Assembly (NCBI GenBank): GCA_015143295.1
Contig: CM026565.1
Location: 12,646,041 to 12,710,040, forward strand
DNA length: 64,000 nt
Direction of reading: 5' to 3'
Source of the DNA: Tetracentron sinense
Lineage: Eukaryota; Streptophyta; Magnoliopsida; Trochodendrales; Trochodendraceae
Shown here: positions 32,433 to 42,492 of the stretch, piece by piece
Position numbering within the stretch: the stretch's first letter is position 1
How the letters are laid out: every line of letters starts with the position of its first letter
Translations under genes and position numbers: made by a program
Notes under the pieces: model-generated
What the model was told of the DNA's origin: nothing
The model's input: only the letters and a program-made list of their open reading frames with translations
Databases searched by the model: none

Positions 32433-33854
32433 AAGAAGTACGGCTGAGCATGGAATACTCAGCGGGTACTAAGCACTAACCAACAGTCATAGCATACGGA
32501 TAGCATACATAAAGCAGGAAACAATTCACGCATATAAGCAGGAATGATTCATATCATGACAATAAAGTAAAGCAAGATAATTCATCATGTTGCATTCATA
32601 AAAGCCAGTAAAACCCTTGAAATCTTGTGCACTTGACTTGACTTAAGGTACCATTTTCGTACTTGAAAACTCATCTTGTCTATCTTGCTTGATTCTTGTA
32701 TGTCGTGTCATGTCATGCATGTCATGCGTGCTTGCTTGTGATCATGTAACTTGTGAGATACACTTGTGAGATGTACTTGTGAGATGCGCTTGTGAGATGC
32801 CTTGAGAGGGAAGGGAGATCCTTCTTTATGCAATGCACTTGCGAGGGAAGGGAGACCCTTCTTCATGATATGAATGTACTTGCGAGGGAAGGGAGGCCCT
32901 TCTTCATGATATGCACTTGTGAGTGAGGGGAGACCCCTCATGGAATGTTGGTTCTTGTTTTCTTGCGAAAAGCGAGGTAAAACATATCGTAGGATATGTC
33001 CCACCTCTAATCATGTTCTTGAAAACCTCGATAAATCATGTCATGCATGCCGTGCTCGTGGGAACCGTGTACATACTTGCATTTAATTTTAAATATGACA
33101 TTTGGGTAATTTCACAACACATATAACCTCAATGATTTAGCAATGTAATATTCAAATCATTTAGGGAAAGCAAGAAACACACTATCATAGTCCCTAGCAA
33201 TATTCATAATTTATTAGGCATGCATTTCCGAATTTACAACTCACTTTATTCACTTTGGCATTTCATCAAACATGGTGTGTTCATTATGGATTTACCCTAC
33301 AACATACTTTTCTAGGTGGGTTTTACTCAATTCATATAGGTATGTTCATTATTTGGAACAATGCCCTTCCCCATTTGTTCATCACACACAACCATTGGCA
33401 TCCAGTCGCCCATTCCATCTCCATTCACCATTCACAGCCATCCATCTCATAGCACGTGTAAATAACATAAAGGAAAATAAATAGAAAAGGAGGGAAAGGA
33501 GGAACTATAACTAGGAGGGTAGTAAAAAGTACCGACCTTGAAGGGATGAGGAATAAATCCCTCTTCCAAATGACTGTGAGTTGCTGCCCTAGCTTGGAAC
33601 ACGAGCTTCGCACGAGCTTGAGCCGAGATCTTGAAGAAAACCGGACTGGAAGTGATCTAGGGTTTCAAAACCCTTTGATTTCTCTCCAAAATGGAAACCC
33701 TAGGTTGGAATCGCCTTCTCCCCTTTCTCCTATTCTCTCAAACTCTCTAAGTGTCGAATGATGCCCTAAAGGCTCGGGTTAAACTATTAAGGTAAGAGTG
33801 GACAGACAAAAAGACCCTAATACCCTTACTGAAATTTCTGTAAAAACATGAGGA

Positions 33855-34215
33855 CCGTGAATAGTGTCGAACACGTTGTGCTGTGAACAGTGCCAACTCG
33901 TTGTGCTGTGAATAGTGCCAACTCGTTGTGCTGTGAATAGCGCCAACTCGTTGCGCTGTTAATAGTGCCAACTCGTTGTCCGTTGTGAAGGGTGCCGAAC
34001 CCGTTGTCACGTTGTGTCGTGCAAAGTGCTGAGCTCGTAGTCCGTTGTCTTATGTACAACGTGCCCGTTGTGCTGTACAACGTACACGTTGTCTGCTGTA
34101 CAACGTACCGTTGTCTGTTGCACAACGGATACGTTATCTGCTGCGCGACGGATGCACAACGAATACGTTATCTGCTGCGCGACGGATGCACAACAAGTAC
34201 GTTATCAGAGTACGC
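33855..34215 (-). repeat. ACGTT/ACTCGTTGT array in the C 3' LTR
   Basis: Units GTGCCAACTCGTTGTGCTGT of about 25-26 bp are followed by ACAACGT, CGTTGT, GCGCGACGGATGCAC words, many in inverted pairs (GTACAACGTACACGTTGT). The matching array in the 5' LTR is 41448-41850 and has one extra AACACGTTGTGCTG unit. Confidence 0.8.
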
Positions 34216-34473
34216 CCTTAGCGCCTTCTGAGCTACGTCCTTAGCGCCTTCCGAGCTATTACTTCCTACAGGTCCAGACTTTTTTGGCCATATCTTTTGA
34301 CTCGTTCGTCCGATTTTGACGATTCAACTTGCGTTGGGCTCGTACTTCGAAAAGGAACATTTCTGACATTTTGAAATTTCCAATTTCTTCCTTATTTATT
34401 AATTATACCTCTTTAAAGGCAAAATGACAAGGGAAGTGTCATGCCTCAACTGTGAAAAGGTCAGGGCTCTACA

Positions 34474-34487
34474 TCCTCCCCCCTTAC
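34474..34487 (-). promoter_or_regulatory. Polypurine tract of chromovirus C
   Basis: The plus strand TCCTCCCCCCTTAC is a minus-strand purine run ending in GGGGGGAGGA directly before LTR start TGTAGAGCC. Plus-strand DNA synthesis starts here. Confidence 0.9.
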
Positions 34488-36214
34488 AAAAATTTCATCC
34501 TCGAAATTCAGACTCTACTTGCATTACAAACCAAAAAGAAAATTAACAGTCATATACAAACTTATACAAAAACTCATTCAATTAATTCTGGGTACTTTGC
34601 TTTGACTTCTGCTTCACGCTCCCATGTAGCTTATTCCCGAGCATGGTGTTGCCATTGCACCAGAATCAAAGGGATTGTCTTGTTGCGAAGCACCTGATTT
34701 CTTCGATCCAAAATCTGAACCGGCTTTTCAATCAAGGTGAGGTCGTCTCGAATCTCCAACGGTTCTAAGTCTATGACATGCGAAAGATCCGCAATGTACC
34801 TTCGAAGCATAGACACATGGAAGACGTTGTGGACTGCGGCCATGTGAGGTGGGAGAGCTACCCTGTAAGCAACCTCACCAACTCGTGTGATAATCTCAAA
34901 AGGCCCAACATACCGAGGACTGAGCTTGCCTCGCTTGCCAAATCTCATGATCCCTTTGCTAGGAGATACTTTCACAAAAACTTGATCCCCCACTTGAAAT
35001 TCCAAGTCCCTACGGCGTGTGTCCGCATAACTTTTCTGACGATCTTGAGTGGCTTTCAATCGATCCCGAATGATCTTAACTGTGTTTGCAGTTTGCTCAA
35101 TCAACTCCAGACCAAGTATTTTCCTTTCTCCTACCTCATCCCAATAGAGAGGAGACCTACAACTTCGCCCATACAAGGCCTCAAATGGTGCCATTTGGAT
35201 ACTTGCCTGATAGCTGTTATTATAGGCAAATTCAACCAAAGGCAAGTGCTCCTCCCAACTGCCTCTGAAATCCAACATACAAGCCCGAAGCATGTCTTCA
35301 ATGACTTGGTTCACTCTCTTGGTTTGTCCATCCGTCTGTGGATGAAAAGCAGTGCTGAAATCAAGTCGGGAACCCATAGCTTCCTGAAAGCTTTTCCAGA
35401 ATCGTGATGTGAATCTTGGATCCCGATCTGACACAATACTGACGGGCACTCCGTGTAACCTCACTACTTCCTTGATGTATAGAGCGGCCAACTGGCTAGA
35501 GTTGAAAGTAGTTCGGTAGGGTAGGAAGTGCGCAGACTTCGTCCGACGGTCTACTACAACCCAAATTGCATATGAGCCCATTGGCGTCTTTGGCAAGCCA
35601 ACTATGAAATCCATGGATATGTTCTCCCATTTCCACTCAGGAATCGGAAGAGAATGCAATAGACCTGCGGGTCGCATGTGTTCTGCTTTCACCTGTTGGC
35701 ACACTAAGCACCGCGCCACATATTCTGCAACATCCCTCTTCATATTCCACCACCAAAAGTGACTCTTGAGGTTCCGGTACATCTTTGTACCCCCTGGATG
35801 CACTGTGTACTTCGAACGGTGTGCTTCATCCAAAATCTCTCTTCGAAGATCTGCATTGGCTGGGACGAACAGTCTTCCTTTGAATGTGATAGCACCCCGA
35901 CTAGTGAGAGAGAAGTCCTCACTACCCTTAGCAACTTCCTTGTCCCGATAAGCCAACAATTCAGCATCCGTGGCTTGGTATTCTTGGATCAAATCTATAA
36001 CGTATGGCCGAACCGTGACATTTGCCAAGATGGGACTACGAACAGAGTCATTCACACTAATGTCCAGATTTGCCAAGTCTTCTAGTAGCTTCCATTCTTG
36101 AACCAACATGTGTGCTAACAATCCTTGAGGTCTTCTACTCAAAGCATCAGCCACTACATTTGCTTTACCCAGGTGGTATTGAATGGTACAATCATAGTCT
36201 TTCAAAAATTCCAT
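34488..36214 (-). pseudogene. RNase H end, integrase and Tekay-type tail of chromovirus C
   Basis: It starts right after a TGA (36,212-36,214 region) that replaces the Trp of RQRRW. Then FLKDYDCTIQYHLGKANVVAD (RNase H end), zinc finger YTVHPGGTKMYRNLKSHFWW with CLVCQQVKAEH, core MDFIVGLPKTPMGSYAIW, SDRDPRFTSRFW and DGQTKRVNQVIED (Lys where Glu of the catalytic triad context DGQTER is usual one residue earlier; the later Glu of VIED remains), then YVGPFEII and [13 protein letters not shown]. The tail ILDRRNQVLRNKTIPLILVQW meets TAA near 34,629 inside the EEATWE block. Confidence 0.9.
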
Positions 36215-37273
36215 TCAACGCCGTTGCCTTAGATTCAGCTCCTTTTGGGAAAAGAGATACTTGAGGCTCTTGTGATCAGTGAACACATAGAACTCCACCC
36301 CATAAAGGTAATGACGCCAAATCTTCAGTGTAAACACGACCGCCGCAAGCTCCAAGTCGTGCGTGGGATAATTCTTCTTATGCTCCTTCAACTGCCTTGA
36401 TGCATAGGCAATGACTTTCTTGTGCTGCATGAGTACACACCCAAGTCCAACGTGTGAGGCATCACTATACACCTCATACCCATAAGGTCCGGATGGCACC
36501 GTAAGGACAGGAGCTGTAGTAAGCCTCTTCTTCAGTTCCGTGAAACTGATCTCACACTTGTCGCTCCATACAAACTTGGCGTTCTTCCTTGTCAGGTAAG
36601 TGAGCGGTGCTGCAAGGCTAGAGAAACCCTCTACGAATCTCCTGTAGTAGCCTGCCAACCCAAGAAAGCTGCGTATCTCCGTGACACTCTTGGGCCTCGC
36701 CCAACTCATGACTGCCTCTATCTTCTTTGGGTCCACCGAAGTGCCTTCCGCTGATACAACGTGGCCTAGGAATGCCACCTCTTCCAACCAAAACTCACAC
36801 TTGCTAAGTTTGGCGTATAGCTTGTGCTCTCTTAGCATTTCCAAAGCAAGGCATAGGTCGCGTCTGTGATCTTCCCGTGTCTGGGAATAGACCAAAATGT
36901 CATCAACAAATACAATCACGCACCTATCAAGATATGGCCGGAACACCCGGTTCATCAAATCCATAAAGGCTGCCGGCGCGTTTGTGAGTCCAAAAGGCAT
37001 CACCAAGAACTCGTAGTGTCCATACCGAGTCCTGAAAGCAGTTTTGGGAACATCTTCCACCTTAATCTTTAACTGGTGATAACCCGATCGAAGATCTATC
37101 TTTGAGAAAAATCTCGCTCCCTTCAACTGATCGAACAAATCATCAATTCTAGGCAATGGGTACTTATTCTTTATAGTGACTTTATTCAGTTGCCGATAGT
37201 CAACGCACATCCGCATCGAGCCATCCTTCTTCTTAACAAATAACACCGGGGCACCCCACGGTGAGACACTTGG
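36215..37273 (-). pseudogene. Reverse transcriptase and RNase H of chromovirus C
   Basis: Open for about 350 codons after the TGA at 37,274-37,276. [55 protein letters not shown], catalytic FVDDILVYS (about 36,890-36,915), [40 protein letters not shown]. RNase [61 protein letters not shown]. All catalytic residues I can place look intact. It ends at TGA replacing Trp in RQRRW. Confidence 0.92.
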
Positions 37274-37276
37274 TCA

Positions 37277-37899
37277 AATGAAACCAAGGCCTTGTAATTC
37301 CTCCAACTGAGTCTTCAATTCTTTGAATTCAATAGGGGCCATTCTATACGGAGTCCTGAAAACAGGAGCTGTGCCTGGTGCAAGCTCGATCATAAACTCA
37401 ATCTCCCTGTCTGGAGGCAATCCTGGAAACTCCTCTGGAAATACATCCAGGAACTCACTCACAACCGGAATAGTCGAAGAGTCCTTTGCCTCAAGGTTCG
37501 CTAAGCTCAATGCCGCAAAACGAGCGATATCTCTACTTTTTAACCCCCGAAAGTGGAATGGTTTTCCTTCTACTGGCTTGAAGAGTACCATTTTCTCAAA
37601 GCAAGCTACATGCCCATGATGTGCTACTAACCAATCCATTCCCAATATAACATCAAAGTCTTGGAATCCAAGGACGATGAGATCAACCGCCAATTCGTGG
37701 CTTCCAACTTGGACCACACTATTTCTATACACTTTATCTGCCAATACTGTTTTGCCGAGAGGAGTCGAAATGGCTAACTCCGGTTCTAGCTGACTTGGCT
37801 CTACAGAAAAGCCTTCTGAAAAACTCGGCAAGACAAACGAATGAGTAGACCCGGTATCAATCAATACTCGAGCCAAATACTCATTGACTAGTAGGGTTC
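37277..37899 (-). pseudogene. Protease and RT start of chromovirus C
   Basis: The exon begins at 37,899 after the intron acceptor (GGAACCCTACTAGTC across the junction). The active site is RVLIDTGSTHSFV, with LGMDWLVAHHGHVACFEKMV after it. The linker [20 protein letters not shown] and RTPYRMAPIEFKELKTQLEE lead into RT. It is ended by TGA at 37,274-37,276, where CGA (Arg of LGFIRPS) is expected; the change fits deamination of a methylated CpG. It has no start codon of its own; expression must come by splicing from gag. Confidence 0.9.
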
Positions 37900-38041
37900 C
37901 TGAAATTTAAACTAGTTACGTCAATTCAAGCATCAACAGAGTATACACATAGGTATATATATATGGCATACCAAGTATGTACACAAGGAATAAAACACAA
38001 CATAGCAAGCACTAATAATGAAAATAACTCCAAACGCATAC
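37900..38041 (-). other. Gag-protease intron of chromovirus C (GT-AG, 142 bp)
   Basis: Minus strand donor GTATGCG after exon GATGTGGTGCAAG (38,042); acceptor AAATTTCAG before GAACCCTACTAG (37,899). Unspliced, the Gag frame runs into the intron and stops at about 37,926 after YLCVYSVDA. Spliced, V-Q-G-T-L-L continues into protease in one frame. 142 is not a multiple of three, so splicing corrects both the stop and the frame. B has the same junction codon and phase, A the same with a GC donor. Confidence 0.8.
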
Positions 38042-39240
38042 CTTGCACCACATCATCAGATGCAAGTGCATCACCCTCTGTCAAAGCAAATACACGCCCC
38101 TGGTGCGCCAGGCGAGACTGAGGTGTAGACCTGTTAGTCTGAGATGACGCCTGATATGATCCTGCTGAGCGTGCTGGTGGCCTGATCCCCTGGGACTGGC
38201 CTGGTAAATGCCGACTGGGGCAATCCCTGATCATATGGCCCTGGCGACCACAATGAAAGCATCCACCCGATGCCCTTCGGCAATCTCCTGCCGGGTGCCT
38301 TCGGCCGCATGAAGTGCAGACCTCGTGTGTATAAGTCGGAGGGGCTGGAAGAGCCTGAGGTCGCGGTGCCTGCGGCTCATACTGCCGGGGAGCTGGAGGC
38401 GCATAAGATGGCCTCATCGGTGGTGTTGGCCACGCATACTGATAAGGGTCGGTACGAGCCCACCTCTCTAGAGGTGCTGAACTACTAGCTTGGCCTCTCG
38501 CCAACTCCCTCTTCTTGGACACTGTCTCAGAATTGGCCTCGACCAATAAGGCCTTGTCTACTACCTCAGGGTAGGTAGCATGTCTGAAAACCGAAACCTT
38601 CTCCATGATAACATCTTTGAGCCCTTGCTCAAACCTTCTCGCCTTCATTACCTCGGTAGCCACCATGTGAGGCGCAAATCTAGAGAGCTCCGAGAACTTA
38701 GCTTCATATTGTGCTACTGACATCGAACCTTGCTCAAGGTTGATGAATTCTCTCTTTCCTTTCCCGTGCTCCGATCGGAAAGTACTTCTTATAAAAAGTG
38801 TCCTTGAACTCCTCCCAAGTCCAAGGTTGACCCTGCATGGTCAAATCTCGCATCCTCAATGCGGACAACCACCAATGGTGGGCTTCGCTCTCTAGCATGA
38901 AAGCTGCCCATGCTACTCTCTCCTCCTCTGTAGGCGAGAGGACCGCAAAGATCTTCTCCATCTGGAGGATCCATGCCTCCGCAGCAAGAGGGTCCACACT
39001 CCCATGGAATGGTGGAGGCCTCAATCTCCTGAATGCCTCAACCCCAGCGGTACGATGTACTGGAGCTGCGGGCGGTGGAGTAGGTGCTGCCGAAGAAGGT
39101 ATAGTCTGCCGAGCCGCCAGTATGGCAAGTGTCTCAGCAATAGAGCCTAAGACCTGAGAGAGGTCCGGCTGCTCATCCTCATCCCGTGAAGAAGAGGAAG
39201 CTCTGGTATGTGGTCCACGACCCCGTGTGCCCCGCCTCAT
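38042..39240 (-). pseudogene. gag: gag of chromovirus C
   Basis: MRRGTRGRGPHTRASSSSRD at 39,240. The core has EAFRRLRPPPFHGSVDPLAA, EAHHWWLSALRMRD (both Trp present), FKDTFYKKYFPIGARE and SVAQYEAKFSELSRFAPH. Knuckles are CTSCGRRHPAGDC and CFHCGRQGHMIRDC at about 38,330-38,225. A two-base loss near 38,745 relative to A shifts the frame between GARE and the LEQGSMSV block; apart from that it is open. It ends ALASDDVVQ at the donor. This is the best preserved gag in the window. Confidence 0.9.
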
Positions 39241-39585
39241 GACTAAAGTCCTGAGAACAATAGCACCACATGAGTCTCACTTGAAACCATAGTTTATTTC
39301 AATGCCATTTCACAATAATTCAATTTGTATTAGTTATATAATACTAATATACATCACATCAAGTCATCAGAGTATTCATCACATCATACTTATACTTTAG
39401 TGTTCTAGCGTACCTAGGACCCGTACTTGGTTAAATCAACCATTTTAGACTAAGACTAAAGTTTAGTCTTACACTTGGATCAAGACTCTCTTCCGACTTA
39501 CTTTCTTCCTAACTTGTTTCCTGACATATGCTCTTGTCAAGCCGTGGTATAAGATTCTAAGTGACCCTAGAGACCTAAAGCCTAA

Positions 39586-39597
39586 GCTCTGATACCA
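39586..39597 (-). promoter_or_regulatory. Primer binding site of chromovirus C
   Basis: Minus strand TGGTATCAGAGC, four bases from the 5' LTR end at 39602. Confidence 0.93.
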
Positions 39598-39601
39598 CTT
39601 A

Positions 39602-42087
39602 TGTCGCGACCCAAAACCCACCCTAGGAGTTAGAGTGAACTTTGGACAACTAATCATGGCTTACATGACTTGCTTGACAAATCAACCTGCAAAAACCCAC
39701 AGAGCATATACAATAGAGGACCTTAAAGCGGAAACATAACCAATAAGCACAGCGGAAGTCTACCAAACCTCTATGTGTATACATACGCAAATCCAAGTTT
39801 TATACAAAAAGAATCCAAAAGAAAGTGCGGACAGACCCGCCAAGATACATGGATATAAACTCTCATCTCACCCACAGCTAATCCACTCAGAATCTACAAC
39901 CACCTATTGGTAACCCTCTACTGGAGGTTCCTCCAAAGGCTCCTCGACGTACTCCTCTTCCACCCATGGACCAGGAGCACAAACATCAAATGGCACAGCA
40001 GCTCCCTCAGAACCTGCCGACATAAGAAGTACGGCTGAGCATGGAATACTCAGCGGGTACTAAGCACTAACCAACAGTCATAGCATACGGATAGCATACA
40101 TAAAGCAGGAAACAATTCACGCATATAAGCAGGAATGATTCATATCATGACAATAAAGTAAAGCAAGATAATTCATCATGTTGCATTCATAAAAGCCAGT
40201 AAAACCCTTGAAATCTTGTGCACTTGACTTGACTTAAGGTACCATTTTCGTACTTGAAAACTCATCTTGTCTATCTTGCTTGATTCTTGTATGTCGTGTC
40301 ATGTCATGCATGTCATGCGTGCTTGCTTGTGATCATGTAACTTGTGAGATACACTTGTGAGATGTACTTGTGAGATGTGCTTGTGAGATGCCTTGAGAGG
40401 GAAGGGAGATCCTTCTTTATGCAATGCACTTGCGAGGGAAGGGAGACCCTTCTTCATGATATGAATGTACTTGCGAGGGAAGGGAGGCCCTTCTTCATGA
40501 TATGCACTTGTGAGTGAGGGGAGACCCCTCATGGAATGTTGGTTCTTGTTTTCTTGCGAAAAGCGAGGCAAAACATATCGTAGGATATGTCCCACCTCTA
40601 ATCATGTTCTTGAAAACCTCGATAAATCATGTCATGCATGCCGTGCTCGTGGGAACCATATACATACTTGCATTTAAATTTAAATATGACATTTGGGTAA
40701 TTTCACAACACATATAACCTCAATGATTTAGCAATGTAATATTCAAATCATTTAGGGAAAGCAAGAAACACACTATCATAGTCCCTAGCAATATTCATAA
40801 TTTATTAGGCATGCATTTCCGAATTTACAACTCACTTTATTCACTTTGGCATTTCATCAAACATGGTGTGTTCATTATGGATTTACCCTACAACATACTT
40901 TTCTAGGTGGGTTTTACTCAATTCATACAGGTATGTTCATTATTTGGAACAATGCCCTTCCCCATTTGTTCATCACACACAACCATTGGCATCCAGTCGC
41001 CCATTCCATCTCCATTCACCATTCACAACTATCCATCTCATAGCACATATGTAAATAAAGGAAAATAAAGAGAAAAGAAGGGAAAGGAGGAACTATAACT
41101 AGGAGGGTAGTAAAAAGTACCGACCTTGAAGGGATGAGGAAGAAATCCCTCTTCCAAATGACTGTGAGTTGCTGCCCTAGCTTGGAACACGAGCTTCGCA
41201 CGAGCTTGAGCCGAGATCTTGAAGAAAACCGGACTGGAAGTGATCTAGGGTTTCAAAACCCTTTGATTTCTCTCCAAAATGGAAACCCTAGGTTGGAATC
41301 GCCTTCTCCCCTTTCTCCTATTCTCTCAAACTCTCTAAGTGTCGAATGATGCCCTAAAGGCTCGGGTTAAACTCTTAAGGTAAGAGTGGACCGACCAAAA
41401 GACCCTAATACCCTTACTGAAATTTCTGTAAAAACGCAAGGACCGTGAATAGTGTCGAACACGTTGTGCTGTGAACAGTGCCAAACACGTTGTGCTGTGA
41501 ACAGTGCCAACTCGTTGTGCTGTGAATAGTGCCAACTCGTTGTGCTGTGAATAGCGCCAACTCGTTGTGCTGTTAATAGTGCCAACTCGTTGTCCGTTGT
41601 GAAGGGTGCCGAACCCATTGTCACGTTGTGTCGTGCACAGTGCTGAGCTCGTAGTCCGTTGTCTTATGTACAACGTGCCCGTTGTGCTGTACAACGTACA
41701 CGTTGTCTGCTGTACAACGTACCGTTGTCTGTTGCACAACGAATACGTTATCTGCTGCGCGACGGATGCACAACGAATACGTTATCTGCTGCGCGATGGA
41801 TGCACAACGAGTACGTTATCAGAGTATGCCCTTAGCGCCTTCCGAGCTACGTCCTTAGCGCCTTCCGAGCTACGACTTCCTACAGGTCCAGACTGTTTTG
41901 GCCATATCTTTTGACTCGTTCGTCCGATTTTGACGATTCAACTTGCGTTGGGCTCGTACTTCGAAAATGAACATTTCTAACATTTCGAAATTTCCAATTT
42001 CTTCCTTATTTATTAATTATACCTCTTTAAAGGCAAAATGACAACGGAAGTGTCATGCCTTAACTGTGAAAAGGTCAGGGCTCTACA
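39602..42087 (-). repeat. 5' LTR of chromovirus C (2486 bp)
   Basis: TGTCGCGACCC ... GGGCTCTACA in plus reading, TSD CTCTC at 42088-42092. Hairpin repeats about 40394-40530, micro-ORF 40023-39904, ACGTT-rich array 41448-41850. The LTR differs from the 3' LTR by an added AACACGTTGTGCTG unit and few substitutions. Confidence 0.94.
39904..40023 (-). CDS. Conserved acidic micro-ORF in the C 5' LTR
   Basis: 39 codons, ATG at 40023, TAG at 39904-39906; it appears identical to the 3' LTR copy at 32313-32432. In the genomic RNA it would lie in the 5' leader, well upstream of gag, so it could act as an upstream ORF. Confidence 0.5.
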   Translation of the reverse strand: MSAGSEGAAVPFDVCAPGPWVEEEYVEEPLEEPPVEGYQ

Positions 42088-42492
42088 CTCTCTCTCTCCA
42101 AACTGTGAGCCCTAGGGGAGACCCTTAGGGATTTTCATGAGCTATATTTGTGGTCCTAGTTGGGTTTTGCAAATCTTGGGTTTTGAACCTTAGTATTATT
42201 GGTGGTAGAAGGTCTACACCATTGATCCATCTTCTTCCTCTTGCTTCTATAATTTCAAAGGAAATTCTAAAGCTTCGTGGGGATAGCAAAGAACAAGGAT
42301 CGAGCTTCTAGTATTTTTTCAGAGAAATCTCTACAAGGAGTTCTGACGGTTCGAGTGGATTATGCTTCACCGGTGAAAAAACATTCACCGAGGTGATATG
42401 ACTAAAACTCTTAGATAATTTTGATGCTTTTTATGGTGTTGAGATCTAGGGGATCCTGTTTCTGCATAAATTTTTATCCGGATCCCCCTTCA
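42088..42492 (+). repeat. 3' LTR of copia K, last part
   Basis: It resumes after C with the TSD CTCTC and runs to CCCCCTTCA at 42492. The last 55 bp match the 5' LTR tails at 14737-14791 and 5473-5526. With the parts at 20356 and 30415 the reassembled LTR is about 2.19 kb. The element's own target duplication would start GGGAC at 42493 but the left partner is outside the window. Confidence 0.88.

Larger units (their letters stand above)
32011..34473 (-). repeat. 3' LTR of chromovirus C (2463 bp)
   Basis: TGTCGCGACCC ... GGGCTCTACA in plus reading. It carries the hairpin repeats (about 32803-32940), the micro-ORF (32432-32313) and an ACGTT-rich array (33855-34215). It is very similar to 39602-42087; most differences are small indels, including one 26-bp array unit. 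Confidence 0.94.
32011..42087 (-). mobile_element. Chromovirus C (Tekay/Del-like), complete insertion, 10,077 bp
   Basis: 3' LTR 32011-34473 and 5' LTR 39602-42087, polypurine tract 34474-34487, primer site 39586-39597, and 5-bp target duplication CTCTC (32006-32010 / 42088-42092) inside the K 3' LTR. Reading leftwards: gag, intron, PR, RT, RNase H, integrase, Tekay-type tail. Only one frameshift and three nonsense codons were seen, and the LTRs differ by few bases plus small indels, so it is the youngest complete gypsy insertion here. Confidence 0.96.
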
